From: Albula goreensis | Lineage: Eukaryota > Chordata > Actinopteri > Albuliformes > Albulidae | Length of the DNA: 64,000 nt | Assembly (NCBI GenBank): GCA_022829145.1 | Contig: CM040748.1 | Location: 23,021,501-23,085,500 of the forward strand | Direction of reading: 5' to 3' | In this document: piece by piece, positions 13,695 to 25,223 of the stretch | Layout: every line of letters begins with the position of its first letter | Position numbering within the stretch: position 1 is the stretch's first letter | Translations under genes and position numbers: made by a program | Notes under the pieces: generated by a model | Told to the model about the DNA's origin: nothing | Seen by the model: only the letters and a program-made list of their open reading frames with translations | Databases searched by the model: none

Positions 13695-16600
13695 ATTTCA
13701 GCCTTTCTATTTTAAACCATCATCTCAGGATCTAATTCCAAAATCTTATTTCTTTCAGTGCCCCAGCACTGCCATTTCAATAAAACCCTTTCCTTCCAGT
13801 CTTAAGTAATTCCTACTTATCTATTTATGGAACAATTATAAATCCCCAATGCACAAGAAGTTTAGCTCAGGTATGTGAAAAAAAATTTATTATATTTCAT
13901 AGAATCATGTAAATTTCAAGCTTGAGTATTCAGGTTACTGTTGATGGAATATGGTTATGTTTCCATTAGTGTCAACTTTATGAAGTAAGTCTATAGTTCA
14001 GTGTGACTAGCCCAGTACGAATGGATATTATGCACTTAATGGTAGACAGCTTCATAGACGTTCTAGATCTATGGGAACATAGCAAGGTGGAAGGTGGCAT
14101 AATAATGCAGATGGTATATCCATGTGATTTGTGTCTGTCTTATGTCTTGTGTTTCTATTACTGTACTCCTTACTATAATGGCTCTTCTTTGAGCCTCTCA
14201 CTCTCACTCTCTCTCGTGTGCTGGGATGAGCTCTCACACACAAATGAACAAATGAACTCATGAAGGCTTGCAGGTGGCCTTAAACACCTTGCCTGACTTT
14301 GACCGACTATGGCCTGCCAGACCACAGTCTACATGCTTATGGCACCGATGATGAAAGCTAAGTACAAATCTCATTTCTTTTCTGTCTATACAGACTTCTT
14401 ATCATTGTTTTAATACATGTATGCAAGTATTAGAAGAAGTGTAGCTAAAGCTGCCATAACTATATAGTACATAGATGGTATCGTGTAATTTTGTGTAGTC
14501 TATAAATGCATTAGTACATAAAGTAATATCTATTAAATTATATGAAGAATTAATATTGTATGTAATCCAGTAACATTTTTGTCAATATTTAGAATTTACC
14601 ATTAACATTTAGTAAAGACCTGTGATAGCTCTATGTACTGAAGATAAGTCAGGGAAGATTTAGATGATGACATTCCCAGGTCACCTATGTGGGTGATTGT
14701 GTGATGATTTGTCAGCAGGACTGTAGTGTGTCAAAGACATCAGTGCCACAGAAAGCCAGAGCAAATGGAGTGGAGTGCAGTGATGAAATGGACTGGGTAA
14801 ATATAACTGATCAGCCTTGCCCCTTATTGTGTCAGTGATTGATTTTACATAAATAGTTGCCCAGCCAAACAAACTTAACCCATGTTTGTCTTGTTTTAAA
14901 TTTCCTTGGACATGGGAATCTATTATAGATGACAAAATCTGCTTAAGAGCCGGGGAGAGTCCTCTTTCCCTGTTTTATTTTCCTGCTCTCTTGATTTTTA
15001 TTTTCCTTATTGCTTCTGAAAGGTATTGAAGTAAGGAAAAGTTTGACTGGTGCATGTATATTAATGAGTGAACTGTGGTGGTCACACTAAAATAAATACA
15101 ACAAACACGTTGTAGAAGTGTTACATTCATATCTGGTCATCTTCATCTGGCTATGTGTTTATTTTAAAACAGGAGTGTGGTATGAATGACAGAGCCTGCT
15201 CAGGGGGATTTGGGATAAATCAGGAACCGATGGACTGGGTAAGCAGAATTAATCCATAAGTATTCCATTCCACGTAGATGCCAACACAAATTATTGTACT
15301 TTGTGACCCATCACACTACTTAAATTCCCATGTGGTCATTCCAGCGCTGATAATTGCCCAGCACCCTCAGCCCCTAAAAATGTAAACTGCAATCCAAAGT
15401 GCAAGCATGCAAAATGGAGAAGCTGTGACTTACACAGCCATTTATGCAAGCTGGTCATATCATGGGGGAGGGGTATGCAAAAATAAGCCCAACAAGCACA
15501 ACATGTACAGCCATAATTTTAAATCATTAGTATATCAACGTGGAATCTTCAAATGTTAATCTGTGCAAAACAGTAATGATTTCTAACTGTTTTTTTTAAT
15601 TCCCCCATGTGCTTGCAATACTATTCACAATACAGGAAGAAATTATTTTGAATGGAGGGGCTTTAAATAATCTGTCCCTGCTTTATTCTCCTGTTCACTT
15701 TAAAAGTATGTTTCTTATTGTTTCAGATGGGCATTGAAATGAGAAAAAAACTGGCTGCAGAAATAAAATGAAATCAAACTGAAATACAAGTCACAACCCA
15801 AAGAAGTTTCAAATTAAAATATGAAATCATTTCTGTCTTCTCATGTGTTCATTGTGAAACAGGAGTGTAGCCGGGATGACAAAGCCACCTCGTGGGTTCA
15901 GGTGCCCATCCAGCCAATGGATTGGGTATGGAGAATTGTATTTGTAAATTGATCCCTAGGGCAAAATAAAGCATACAGAGACACAGGTTATGGTATATTG
16001 TGCAGTGCTCCAACACATGTGCATTTGCCATCTAGAAAATAACACTTATGTTTCTGAAATTGTTGTGTTGTTTTGCATATACCTTGAAATAGGAATGCAT
16101 AGATGACAAAACCAGCTTTGGGACAGAGGGATTAACTGAAGAAATGGACTGGGTATGCAGAATGAATCTCTATAACACACCAATCCTTCCAAATATCAAA
16201 GATTATTGTATTATTGTGTATTGTGGATCATTACATTTGTTTTAATGTCTTGCCATTTTGAAAATCCTTCCATTTCTTTATTGCTTGTAGTTATAAATTG
16301 TCCTGTATTCATTAAAGTGTTCATTCACATGACAGCAGGAATGTGAGGGGGATGACACATCAGAGGAAAAAGCAGTGCTAAAATGTAAAAGGTATGTGGT
16401 CTGTATCAAATATGAAATATTTGCTACTAGGGTTCTAGTTCATACATGCACATACTTATTCCAAACAAAATTTGTTTAAACATGTCTCTGAGAACAATGG
16501 ATGGCTGTAGACAAGTTCTCTCAATAACACACTTGTCGTACTCTCATTGGGGTTCCTTCAAAAAAATGGATACGTTTTGTGCCATGGAAAAAAAAACTAT

Positions 16601-17332
16601 TTTGAGGTCAGGGCTAAAATCAAAATTTTAACAAAACTCAAGTGGAAATCTTCCCAAATCATTTGGGGGTGGTAATTATGAAGAACTTTTAAGAAAATTG
16701 AAAACTGCATTAGTGAGAAAAAGGCCAGGAAAGTTGCGCAGAGGATTTTTTTCCATCACGACAATGCAACTGCTCATTCTTCAAGGGTAGCAAGGGCTGT
16801 CCTACAAGAATTTCATTGGGAAACCTTACCCCATCCAGCCCTGATCTGAGGTCCCTTCAGACTTCTTTTATTTCCCAAACTCAAAGAACATTTAAAATGA
16901 ACACGATTTGTGTCCCTTGATGATGCCAAAACTTATGTTTTGACATGGTATAAATCGAAAAGTGCAGAATTCTTCTGGGGAGGGTTAGAGAGATGGAAAC
17001 ACCATCTTGAATAGACCTAGATGGAGGATATGTAGAAAAACAATAGCTTTACATTTTCATTTTGTTGTTTAAAAAAGGTTACTATAATTGCAGCAAGTAA
17101 TTGTTTTTGACTTAACCTCATATAAATTCTCCCACCCCACCACAACCCTCTCAATATAAACTTGTAATATTTTTGTGTACAGAATTAAATCCATTAAAGT
17201 TGAATCATCTGATGTATAATAACCTAAATTTATATTTACAGCCTTTACAGAATTCAGATGACTTCAAAGGCCTTAAATGCATGCAGAACCATTACCTTGA
17301 GGGAAATGGAGATTGAATGGAGAAGTGATTGA
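13342..17332 (+). CDS. Unrecognised gene with tandem MDW exons (predicted 183 aa)
   Basis: I do not recognise this protein. Predicted coding exons are 13342-13411, 13800-13870, 14719-14796, 15173-15238, 15863-15925, 16093-16152, 16339-16391 and 17242-17332, all with GT-AG borders and compatible phases, stop TGA at 17330-17332. The four exons from 14719 to 16152 are phase 0 at both ends (78, 66, 63 and 60 bp). Each ends in MDW; the last three and the 16339 exon begin EC, so the spliced protein holds four copies of MDWEC, most followed by D/N-D and S/T. The last exon encodes a basic helix-like stretch ending in EMEIEWRSD. The N-terminal part (MVNCDDMKNGRL..., about 47 residues) comes from two exons with weaker splice sites and is less certain. 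There is no signal peptide or membrane segment. The start ATG has a favourable context (AAGATGG). Confidence 0.6.
13436..13497. repeat. Two-tier hairpin
   Basis: Outer arms 13436-13451 and 13481-13497 are reverse complements apart from one inserted T. An inner 6-bp stem (13463-13468 with 13473-13478) encloses a TCGG loop. It may be a minimal foldback element or a structured RNA segment in the intron after the first coding exon of the unnamed gene. Confidence 0.7.
13551..13692. repeat. CAA and AAT trinucleotide microsatellites
   Basis: (CAA)n then (TAA)n at 13551-13584, and (AAT)n at about 13644-13692, separated by a segment starting GTTCAAGTTTATTT. That segment resembles the dispersed repeat at 24469. 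Confidence 0.85.
14719..16391 (+). repeat. Tandemly duplicated exon-intron units
   Basis: The related MDW exons sit in introns that are also related. The sequence after the donor reads GTAAGCAGAATTAATCC, GTATGGAGAATT and GTATGCAGAATGAATC in three copies. The intron segment near 14960-15070 resembles that at 15665-15790. Units are 230-690 bases and differ by insertions, so duplication was of genomic blocks and is not recent. Confidence 0.75.
16640..17045 (+). mobile_element. mariner transposase remnant
   Basis: Conceptual translation in shifting frames gives RKRPGKLRRG, then HHDNATAHSSRVARAVLQEF, then FPKLKEHLK and SLDDAK, the order seen in mariner-family transposases around the second catalytic Asp. 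Frameshifts (for example in the T run near 16745-16752) and a loss around the usual SPDLAPSDF block make it a pseudogene. It lies in the same orientation inside the last intron of the unnamed gene. Terminal repeats were not identified. Confidence 0.75.
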
Positions 17333-17990
17333 AGTCCTGACCTTGTTCAGAGCTGTCCTTTTACCTTCCCACACCTCATCAACTTGGGAGGTCAGGAGGA
17401 GTTCATCTTCTTATATCCAGAGAGGTTTTGGACTTTTTCTCCAGGGATTTCTCCAGATTTTTGACAAATGAATTTTAACAGGAAATAAGGTGGGAGTTTA
17501 AAAAGTTGATAGATTCACAAACTACATAACTGCCTAAAACCAGTTTTATGATGTACAGTTTTTACAAACTTTTATCTGTCCTAGCATTTCTTTGTGTCAC
17601 ATTTTCTAGTATTTCCTCTGTCAAGGATACAAGGACTGATTTGTTTTGTACTTCATACATTAGGTCAGCATAGGTTATGACAGCTTTCGTGGGTGTGGCG
17701 AAGGTTATAATGGAATAACAATTTTTTGCTTTGTGAGTCCAAACGGCATTATAAAAATATAAATATAATTGTAAATATGTCAATAATAAAGTAATAATGT
17801 TGTCCTCCAAAGAGGGGGTGGTGGTGGGGCAATAAAAGTAGCCAAAATGAAAAAGCAAAATTGAATAATGTACTAAACAGAGATTATTGCTGTTGTTGCA
17901 ATTGCTAGTATGTCAATTGTACCATTGTGTCTTTGAACATGCTTTATCATCAAATATATGTAAAATGTTTTTAAATAAATATAAAAATGC
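17333..17990 (+). other. Probable 3' UTR of the unnamed gene
   Basis: Non-coding AT-rich sequence after the stop. AATAAA occurs at 17974-17979 and weaker candidates lie near 17787 and 17831. The end is inferred. Confidence 0.35.
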
Positions 17991-18739
17991 TTGATAAAAA
18001 AATGTCTTTTGTTCTTTTTATGACCACTTGCTCTTACCTGCCTAGATAGTTGAAACATTACTGCTATTGAACAAGGAATGAGAAAAGTCTTTTTTTCTTA
18101 ATGACTGAGGGTTTTGAGGCTGCTGCAAAGATATGCATCAAATCATTTGTCTGGTACAAATCACCACACTCTGAATGAATAAACAATTCTGGTAAAAGCG
18201 ACCTTTGAAATTATGCATTACATATATAGAATCAAAATAATACATTCCTGTTTAACAAATACTTAAGGTGCACTGTGATAGAGTTGAGGCTATGTGGCAA
18301 TCCCAGCACAACAGAGTAAAACACTGCTCGGTCAGCACTGGTGGTAGCTAGTTACAAGATGACTAGTTTTAGGACAAGCAAGCTATAGGCATTCACAGCA
18401 GTTTAGAGTGATATATCCAGGGGCAAAACAAGGGTGGATTAAACACCATGAATTGAGATGCTTAAAAACCGACAATGAACATATATTATTTATACTGAAC
18501 CTAGTGAGTTATCAGAAAACACATTTTGGAATATTCTCTTTTAGTTTGCGTTTAGCTCTGTCAACAGTTTCCATTGGTTCCATTTCATTTTCGGTACAGA
18601 AATGACTTTTGCCCACTACCTCACAGGAGGTAGCCTGAACATACACAGTCACAGAACATAAAAGTCATTCACACCAAAGACTCCTGTCACAACTCACATC
18701 ACAAAAAGAGCCATAGACTCCAGTTATCATTCTGAACAC
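17991..18739. other. Intergenic, nothing recognised
   Basis: Spacer between two convergent genes. No supported exon or RNA gene. Confidence 0.5.
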
Positions 18740-18819
18740 TTTAATGTTGACACAGGTAAACAGTTGGTCCAGAACTATCATGATCAGAATAATCTCCAGG
18801 CGTCACAAAGTAGCACACA

Positions 18820-18822
<3 letters not shown>

Positions 18823-18852
<30 letters not shown>
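18823..18852. repeat. Poly-A/poly-T tract (30 bases)
   Basis: Thirty uninterrupted A on the plus strand, poly-T in arhgdia sense. No flanking retroposed sequence was recognised. Confidence 0.8.
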
Positions 18853-18853
<1 letters not shown>

Positions 18854-20905
18854 CATAAACAAATCATAAACTATGATGATGGAAAAATTGAGTATAAAAG
18901 GGGGTTTAAGAAGGTTACACAGCTGCAAGATGTAGCAGGACTAGTCTGTCCTACATAGCATCTGTCCTCAGCAGGCACTGGTCTGGATGCAGAGTCCAGG
19001 AGCAGGAACTGTAAACCACAAGGGGAAGCGAGGGGGAGGGGGCACTGACAGTTTCAAAAGGAACAAGGAAGCAACTCTGGCCATCTGAATAATGCACCTT
19101 TGGTTAAACCACTCCCATAGTCATCCAGGAAATAAGTCATGGGTCTGGAGACCCACTGCTTTTCCCACTTTCCAGTTCAGATGCTGCACCTAAGAAACAC
19201 TGTCAAGCAAAGACTCACACTGGACGATGCAAACTGCTGATCCCCGCTTAAATACATGTGCTATATGTATCAAGGTGATCTAACCGCCACGGAGGGCTGA
19301 GCAATTTCCCACTGATCAGGAAGAGAATCAAACCAATGGCCGAATACTGTCCACCTCCGTCCAAGGTATATCTGCATTTTTAACTACAGACAGTACAGTA
19401 TGAGGGATATAGCAGCTGATAACGACCATTGCCCTGAGAATAAGAATCTGCAAGGGCTGAAGCAGCCACCCTCTATCACATTCCTACCCTCAATAAAAAT
19501 TTCAACAAGCACCATCAAGGCTGTGCAAAATTAAGCTGTTTTTCATAAAAATTGCTGTTTTTTTGGAGTGTTGAAGGGCAGAAGGCGGAACTTCGGTTGT
19601 CAGGATTCACAACAATTCCCTTTTTCTACTGATCAGTGTCCATAATTCAGCTAATCACCACCATGGGCCTCAGTAGCCGATGATGATTTAGCCAGTGCGT
19701 AGCCACTTTCTGGCAGCAGGCAGAACAGGCTGAGGGTCTGATCACAACCAGAGTGTGGTTTGGAGGGTGGTGGGCATGTATATAATTAAGGCAAAATAAC
19801 TACATTACATTATCATTTCTTTGTTTTGAAACAGGAATTACCCTTAAGGCCACAAGGCTGCAGAAAAGGGACAACTGAGATAAATCACTAACATCACAGA
19901 CCTAATGTCTTGCTTGGGTAAAAAAAAGTGAAAGTGTAGTTTCTGGGGGAGTGGGGGGTTGGAATGCTGGGGCAGGTGTTCGTTTGGGTCCAGTAATTTG
20001 AAAGTTTGTGTAATGCTCTCTCTGAGTGCAAGTATTCCAGAGGCAGAGGGCTTGAGCTGGGCACCAGCTGGCACCTCCAATAGGCTTCAGAAGAACCACA
20101 GACATTGGCTGGCAACAATAACTCTGCCTTCCCCACCTGCAACATCTTTCCACACCCTAAAATTACTAAATAGCTGTGTAAAGATCTTCAACCCCTTTCA
20201 CTTCTACATTAATTGTCTCTAGTTTATCTACGTCTGTCCCCGTCTCAATCACTCAGGATAAGGCGGAAGGGAGCTTGGGCTCCTGTATTCTTCTATTTTC
20301 CAACTGTAACTCCCTGTACTCCTTTGGCCCACAACCCCACAGAAAAAGAAATTGTGAATGTGTTGTTTAGGGTAGCGAGCAGCTGATAGAGAGCAACTCT
20401 ATCTTTCATTCACTGAACACTTCACAAGGCAAATCTTGGTTAAAAAAACCCCACAAACATTAGGAAGAATAAAGGAATGTGCAAGACAGGAGAGAATGGG
20501 GGGGATCTAAGGGGGATGGGACAGGGTCATATGCAATGCAGGAAATAGAAAGAGTAACGGTCATGGAGATTGACTAATAACAGCCATGCCAAAATATCAT
20601 TGCCTCTTTTTTCTTTACTTGATTAGTTATGTTTAGACAAACAAATATGCAAACAGTTATTTGATTGTACACCTTTTTGTTTGTTTTTTCCACTTTCGTA
20701 TTTCTTGCTGGGCTGTGGAAGACGCCGTGGAGGAGGGAGGGGATGTAGGGGTGTGGGGAGCGGTGGCTGGAGAGGTTGCTATCCCTTCAAGTAGCACAAA
20801 CCACTACAGGGCAGGTCAAAGACAGGTACAGTACAGTTGTAAAAAGTTTGGTTTGGGGGAAAGTGTGTTCATGTGAGCATCTGAGTACTTGTGTGAAAGT
20901 CTGAA

Positions 20906-20937
20906 CGTGTGTGTGCGTGTGTGTGTGTGTGTGTGTT
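20906..20937. repeat. GT dinucleotide microsatellite
   Basis: (GT)n with one GC interruption, within the probable arhgdia 3' UTR. Confidence 0.85.
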
Positions 20938-21105
20938 GGGAACAGAGGAAAGCTGGACGGACAGAGAAAACCTTTGACACTACCGTAAGTTAAGCAGCGA
21001 ATTTGAAGGGATGAGACAGGATAAGGAGGGTGGAGGAGGAGGAAGGGGAAAAAATGAATGGGATTACAAAAGAAATGCAGGAATGATGGGATTTCTGAAG
21101 GCATC

Positions 21106-24100
21106 TCAGTCTTTCCAGTCTTTCTTGATGTTGAGGTTCCACTCCCAGGAGAGGTGGTCATGTTTGTCGTCATCAGTGAACTTGGACTTGATATTATAAG
21201 TGCCGCGGGCCAGAAGGCCCGTTGGGGCCTCCTCCAGTGGCGTCAGGAAGTCATACTCGGTTGGCCGTGGCCCGTAACTGCCCACCATGTAGTCCGACTT
21301 GTCAACTGGGGGAGGAGAATTAAAGTCGAATTAGACACCATTAAAAGCACAGGCAACAAAAGAAAAGTCACACATTTCATACAGTTACATTTCACTGATT
21401 GACCACAACTCTGATTATTAGGTTGGTTACTACAGACAGGACTGTCAAAGAACAGCCAGTGTCAGAAGACCAACTGTTGCATTCGCCAACACCCCATTAC
21501 AATGGAGTATTGGAGAATGCAGCTATGAAATTGAATTGCTTTGTACAGTTTTTTTCGGTGAAATATAGTAAAGGATCGTACATTTAATCAGCAAGTTAAA
21601 ACACAAACATGAATCTCCATTCTTGATAATCTGCTGTAAATTTTAGTTCTCCCTTGGCCGGTTCAGTAATGTCTGTTTATCTAAAAGTGAAGTCCAACTG
21701 GAAACAGAACACAGTGGACCATTTATAATCACCTAGAAATTTTAAAAGAAGGCCAAAAGAATGTTTTGGGTTGAATTATTATAACTTCTTAACAACAAAA
21801 GTACAGAAGGGCCCAGAGCGACTGAAGACAGATACGAGCTATTAAAAACAGGCTCCACTGGGACTGGAGCAGGGATGTGTGCAGTACTCCCAGTCAAGAA
21901 GAAACGGGGGTACTCACGCTTTACTCCTTTCCTGGAGGTCTGCTGAACATACTTGAGTCCAGAGACGATCTCCCGGTTCACCTGTGAAGGTAGACTGACA
22001 TTTCTTAGACCCCCCAGTGTCAACAGTGACTCATGCACACACATACACAAATGCAGACTCAAAGCATTGCAGAAATGCACCATCAGTTTCCTGTCTGACT
22101 ACAGGCTGATACTCAGAAAGACAGAAAGGAGGAAAGAAACTTTAAAGCATTCACCAAGATGCATCTGTTGTTAGGTGCTTCATTTATACTTAAATATCCA
22201 GAAAATGAGTGTAGCCTCAAATAAACAAATACTGCATATCACTAAAAAGGTGCCGTTTTAATGTTAATATTATAAAATGTTGAGATGCTAAAATGCTATC
22301 ACCATTCCATGTGAAAAAAGCATTGAAATTATGTCCTCATACTGAGGCAGTAAAAGTAGTTGCTATGAAGTTGCTATGTGGCATTATGCTTTCTATCTAA
22401 ACTATTACGTTCTAAGCGTTTAAAAAAACAGAAGCTTGTACAAGTCCTTTGTTAACTGGGAGAGACAGATAAAGCCATAACGGACAAAGATTACAACAAA
22501 GTTCCCTTTGTCTTGCCAAACTAATGAAAATTAATTGTTTCAGTTGTTCAATCACAAATTAAATTAATTTGATATGTATATATCGCTCAAATTAAATACG
22601 CAATGGCAATTATGTTTGGGAACACAATGAGACAGGGAAGTTGATCAACTCCAGTTGCAAGCTGCAGCCTATTTAACATGTGCTTATTTGCTCAGTTGTA
22701 TGTAAACATGTTGATTAATTTTCTCTTGATTCAATTTCTGTTCTTTTCACACAAATCCTTCATGTGAAGTATACCATATGAAGTATATGTGTCCTTGGCT
22801 GATAAATACACATGACTGGTGCACTGACCTTGAAGCTGATCTTTATCCTGTACTCCACTCCCTCCTTCAGCACAAAAGACTGCTTTTTAAAAGCCTCCAG
22901 GTCTCCTGTTTGAGAAGGGGAGAGATACAAACAGAGGACAAAGTCACTTTAGGTGAAGACTAACTGGCCAAGACGGCAACCTGGACACTCTTGCATCGGC
23001 TTAACTACAGATGACCCCATCACACCAGACCATGTTGTTTGGGGTGTAACCTCATTACGACATGAGCCTCACTGAGTACAAGCAAAATGATGCATCAATT
23101 GATGTTGCAGTTTAACTTGGCAAATTAACTTGGCAAAGAATTTCACCTTCAATTTTTCTTGCAGGTTTTGTCCTCAGAATAAATACTAAAATGCTTCACT
23201 CTATACTTTGGAATTTCATTATGCAAAATATGGAAACAATTTAACCACTACGTAATAAATCATTTATGTATTTTACAGTATTGCTATGAAATATGAAAAA
23301 ATTAGAAATATATGCAGGTGAAAAGAAGTCCAGAGGGGTGACATCAATGGATGATTAAGACTGACTTGCTGATTTTACATCATTTAAAGAGATACAAAAT
23401 GAAAGCACTTCACTACAAAGAAATATGTGTATCTGCTTTTGACACTGTAATTTATATAGTGATCAAGAGCCACTGGACTGATGGGGAGTGAAGGCACTCT
23501 GTCATTTCACCATTAGCCACATGGGGGCAGAATGAACAACAGTAAAGTTCTGCTCCTCACTGGGAAAGTATTCCATTCAATGATAGGGGGGGGGGGAAGT
23601 GACCCCCTCTGAGCATTTTGGGAGATTTGTGCAATATGTACTAGAACCCATAATGTACTGCACCAAAAATTTTGTTGAAAATGGAGGCACTACTATACTG
23701 AAATCAAGACCAAGATTGTTATGCCTTTCACATTCAAATAGGTTTTCATTGCAACATGACTTTATAATATTCACAATCAACATAATTCACGTTTCTATGC
23801 ATATCACCCCTCACATCGCACAATAAATGCTCTGTAAAGCCTTAGTGCCTTGTTGGAATAGATCAGAATTCTCTGTAGGCATTTGCATCATTCACCATGA
23901 CTCAGAAGATTCAGTGTGCACAGCGGCGTTCAGATGAATGTCCAATAGTAACAACACAGGAATTCAACAGTTTGCTTTGATCCACAGTAGGCAGTGGACA
24001 CCCTTCACCTAGGGTTTAGCTTAATATTGTACAGGAAGGGGTCTCTCTTTTTAAACCCCAGCTATTTCACTTACCCTGCAGATCAAGTGTCAGAGGATTT

Positions 24101-25220
24101 GGGGCTGAATCACAAACCAAAGTCAAGCGCGTCACCTGGACATTGGGAGCGTTGGGGTCTGCACATGAAACAAGTTAAACAGCATTACAAGTATTGCCCA
24201 TAAATCTGCATAACCATTATTATTCAGAGACTTGGCAGATTACCAGGATTCAAGGAGAATAAAAGATTAATATACACACAAGTCATATGAGGAAAAAGAC
24301 AACTCAGGGCTGCCAACTAATAACAAGAAAAAAACACAAATCACATGACACTTTTAGGACAAATAAATAGGACCACACTGGTCTGAATTTTACACCTCTA
24401 CTATTCTACAGCTGAGAAAGGCATGTCTCATGACCTAAAACCTTATAACATTGTTCAACTACTTCATGTTCAAGTTTATTTGTCATATAAAGGTTTACAC
24501 AAGGTTAATGGTACAATGAAATGTGTTGGACGAGAATCTGGTCAACTCAGCAATAAAAACATTTTAAGAGTAAATATACAATTAAGCATAATATAAAAGT
24601 AGAATAGAATAGAAAATAGATTTATAAATAAGATATGTGTATGATGTGCATAAGTATAAGTAATAAGTCCTTTACAGCTTCATCAAAGTATCGTTATGAA
24701 ACATTATCTACCCTGTGTCACTTAAAACACCCTTAACAGCCCACCATTGCGCTGGAGAGAGAAATGCTCAGCACCCTTCCCCCTTCCAGACACCTACAGT
24801 CCCACAATCAGGTCACTCCCTCAAAGACCCGTGAGGCAGAAACCTTCTTAATCACAGACTAGTTTATTCTGAGACAGGAACTCAAGAGACTCCCACACTT
24901 TCCTGGCACTGCAGGCTTTGGGGCTTTACTGGCCCACACCATCAGTGCCTCTCACATACAGGAAGAAACACTAACAAAAGCGAACAAATGGCAAAAAAAA
25001 GAGAGAGAGAAACTAGAGTGCAGATACACGCACCCAAGGTGGCAGGTGATGACCCAAGCAGGGCTTCTTTGTACTTTCGAAGGCTCTCGTCATCTTTGTC
25101 CAGCTCCTGGATTTCCTGCAGGGTCTTCTGGGCTGGAGCCCTGTAGTTTACACTCTCTTTCTCCTCGTTCTCAGCGGCAATAGCTGCTAGTTGCTCTGGG
25201 GTGGGCTCCTGTTCAGCCAT
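21106..25220 (-). CDS. arhgdia: Rho GDP-dissociation inhibitor 1 (RhoGDI alpha)
   Basis: RhoGDI extracts prenylated Rho, Rac and Cdc42 from membranes and holds them in the cytosol in the GDP form. Coding exons in order are 25220-25034, 24158-24075, 22905-22829, 21981-21918 and 21305-21106, giving 203 residues (human 204). The start [20 protein letters not shown] and the exon-1 helix segment [20 protein letters not shown] match the flexible N-terminal arm that binds switch regions. Later exons encode the immunoglobulin-like domain with the geranylgeranyl pocket, including [19 protein letters not shown] and the C-terminus [17 protein letters not shown] 3'-splice site three bases upstream of the ATG shows that a non-coding first exon exists, probably ending at 36434. 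The alpha rather than beta or gamma paralogue is inferred from the N-terminus and from the neighbouring alyref and p4hb. Confidence 0.96.
24465..24680. repeat. Dispersed repeat, TTCAAGTTTATTTGTC type
   Basis: Begins with TTCAAGTTTATTTGTCAT and continues through AATGAAATG and an A/T-rich tail. I recall this opening from interspersed sequences in many fish genomes, but cannot name the class. A short related piece is at 13588-13610. Confidence 0.45.
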
Positions 25221-25223
25221 TTT

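Larger units (their letters stand above)
18740..21105 (-). other. arhgdia: Probable arhgdia 3' UTR
   Basis: Follows the arhgdia stop on the minus strand without further coding exons. The plus-strand TTTAAT at 18740-18745 is an ATTAAA signal on the minus strand and is the best candidate for the end. The region contains a 30-base A run and a GT microsatellite. UTR length is inferred. Confidence 0.4.

Noticed and set aside
14003..14263. 86-codon plus-strand frame upstream of the MDW exons
   Set aside because: Composition looks like random AT-rich DNA plus a CTCTCT repeat, and no splice sites link it in phase to the neighbouring exons.
14290..14368. Possible extra exon of the unnamed gene (CCAG then ATGCTTATGGCACCGATG)
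   Set aside because: The donor (AA|GTACAA) is weak, and its phase does not join to the exon at 14719, whereas the exon ending at 13870 does.
14650..14681. Short acidic frame EDLDDDIP before the first MDW exon
   Set aside because: It would need weak splice sites and breaks the phase; an unspliced reading hits a stop shortly after.
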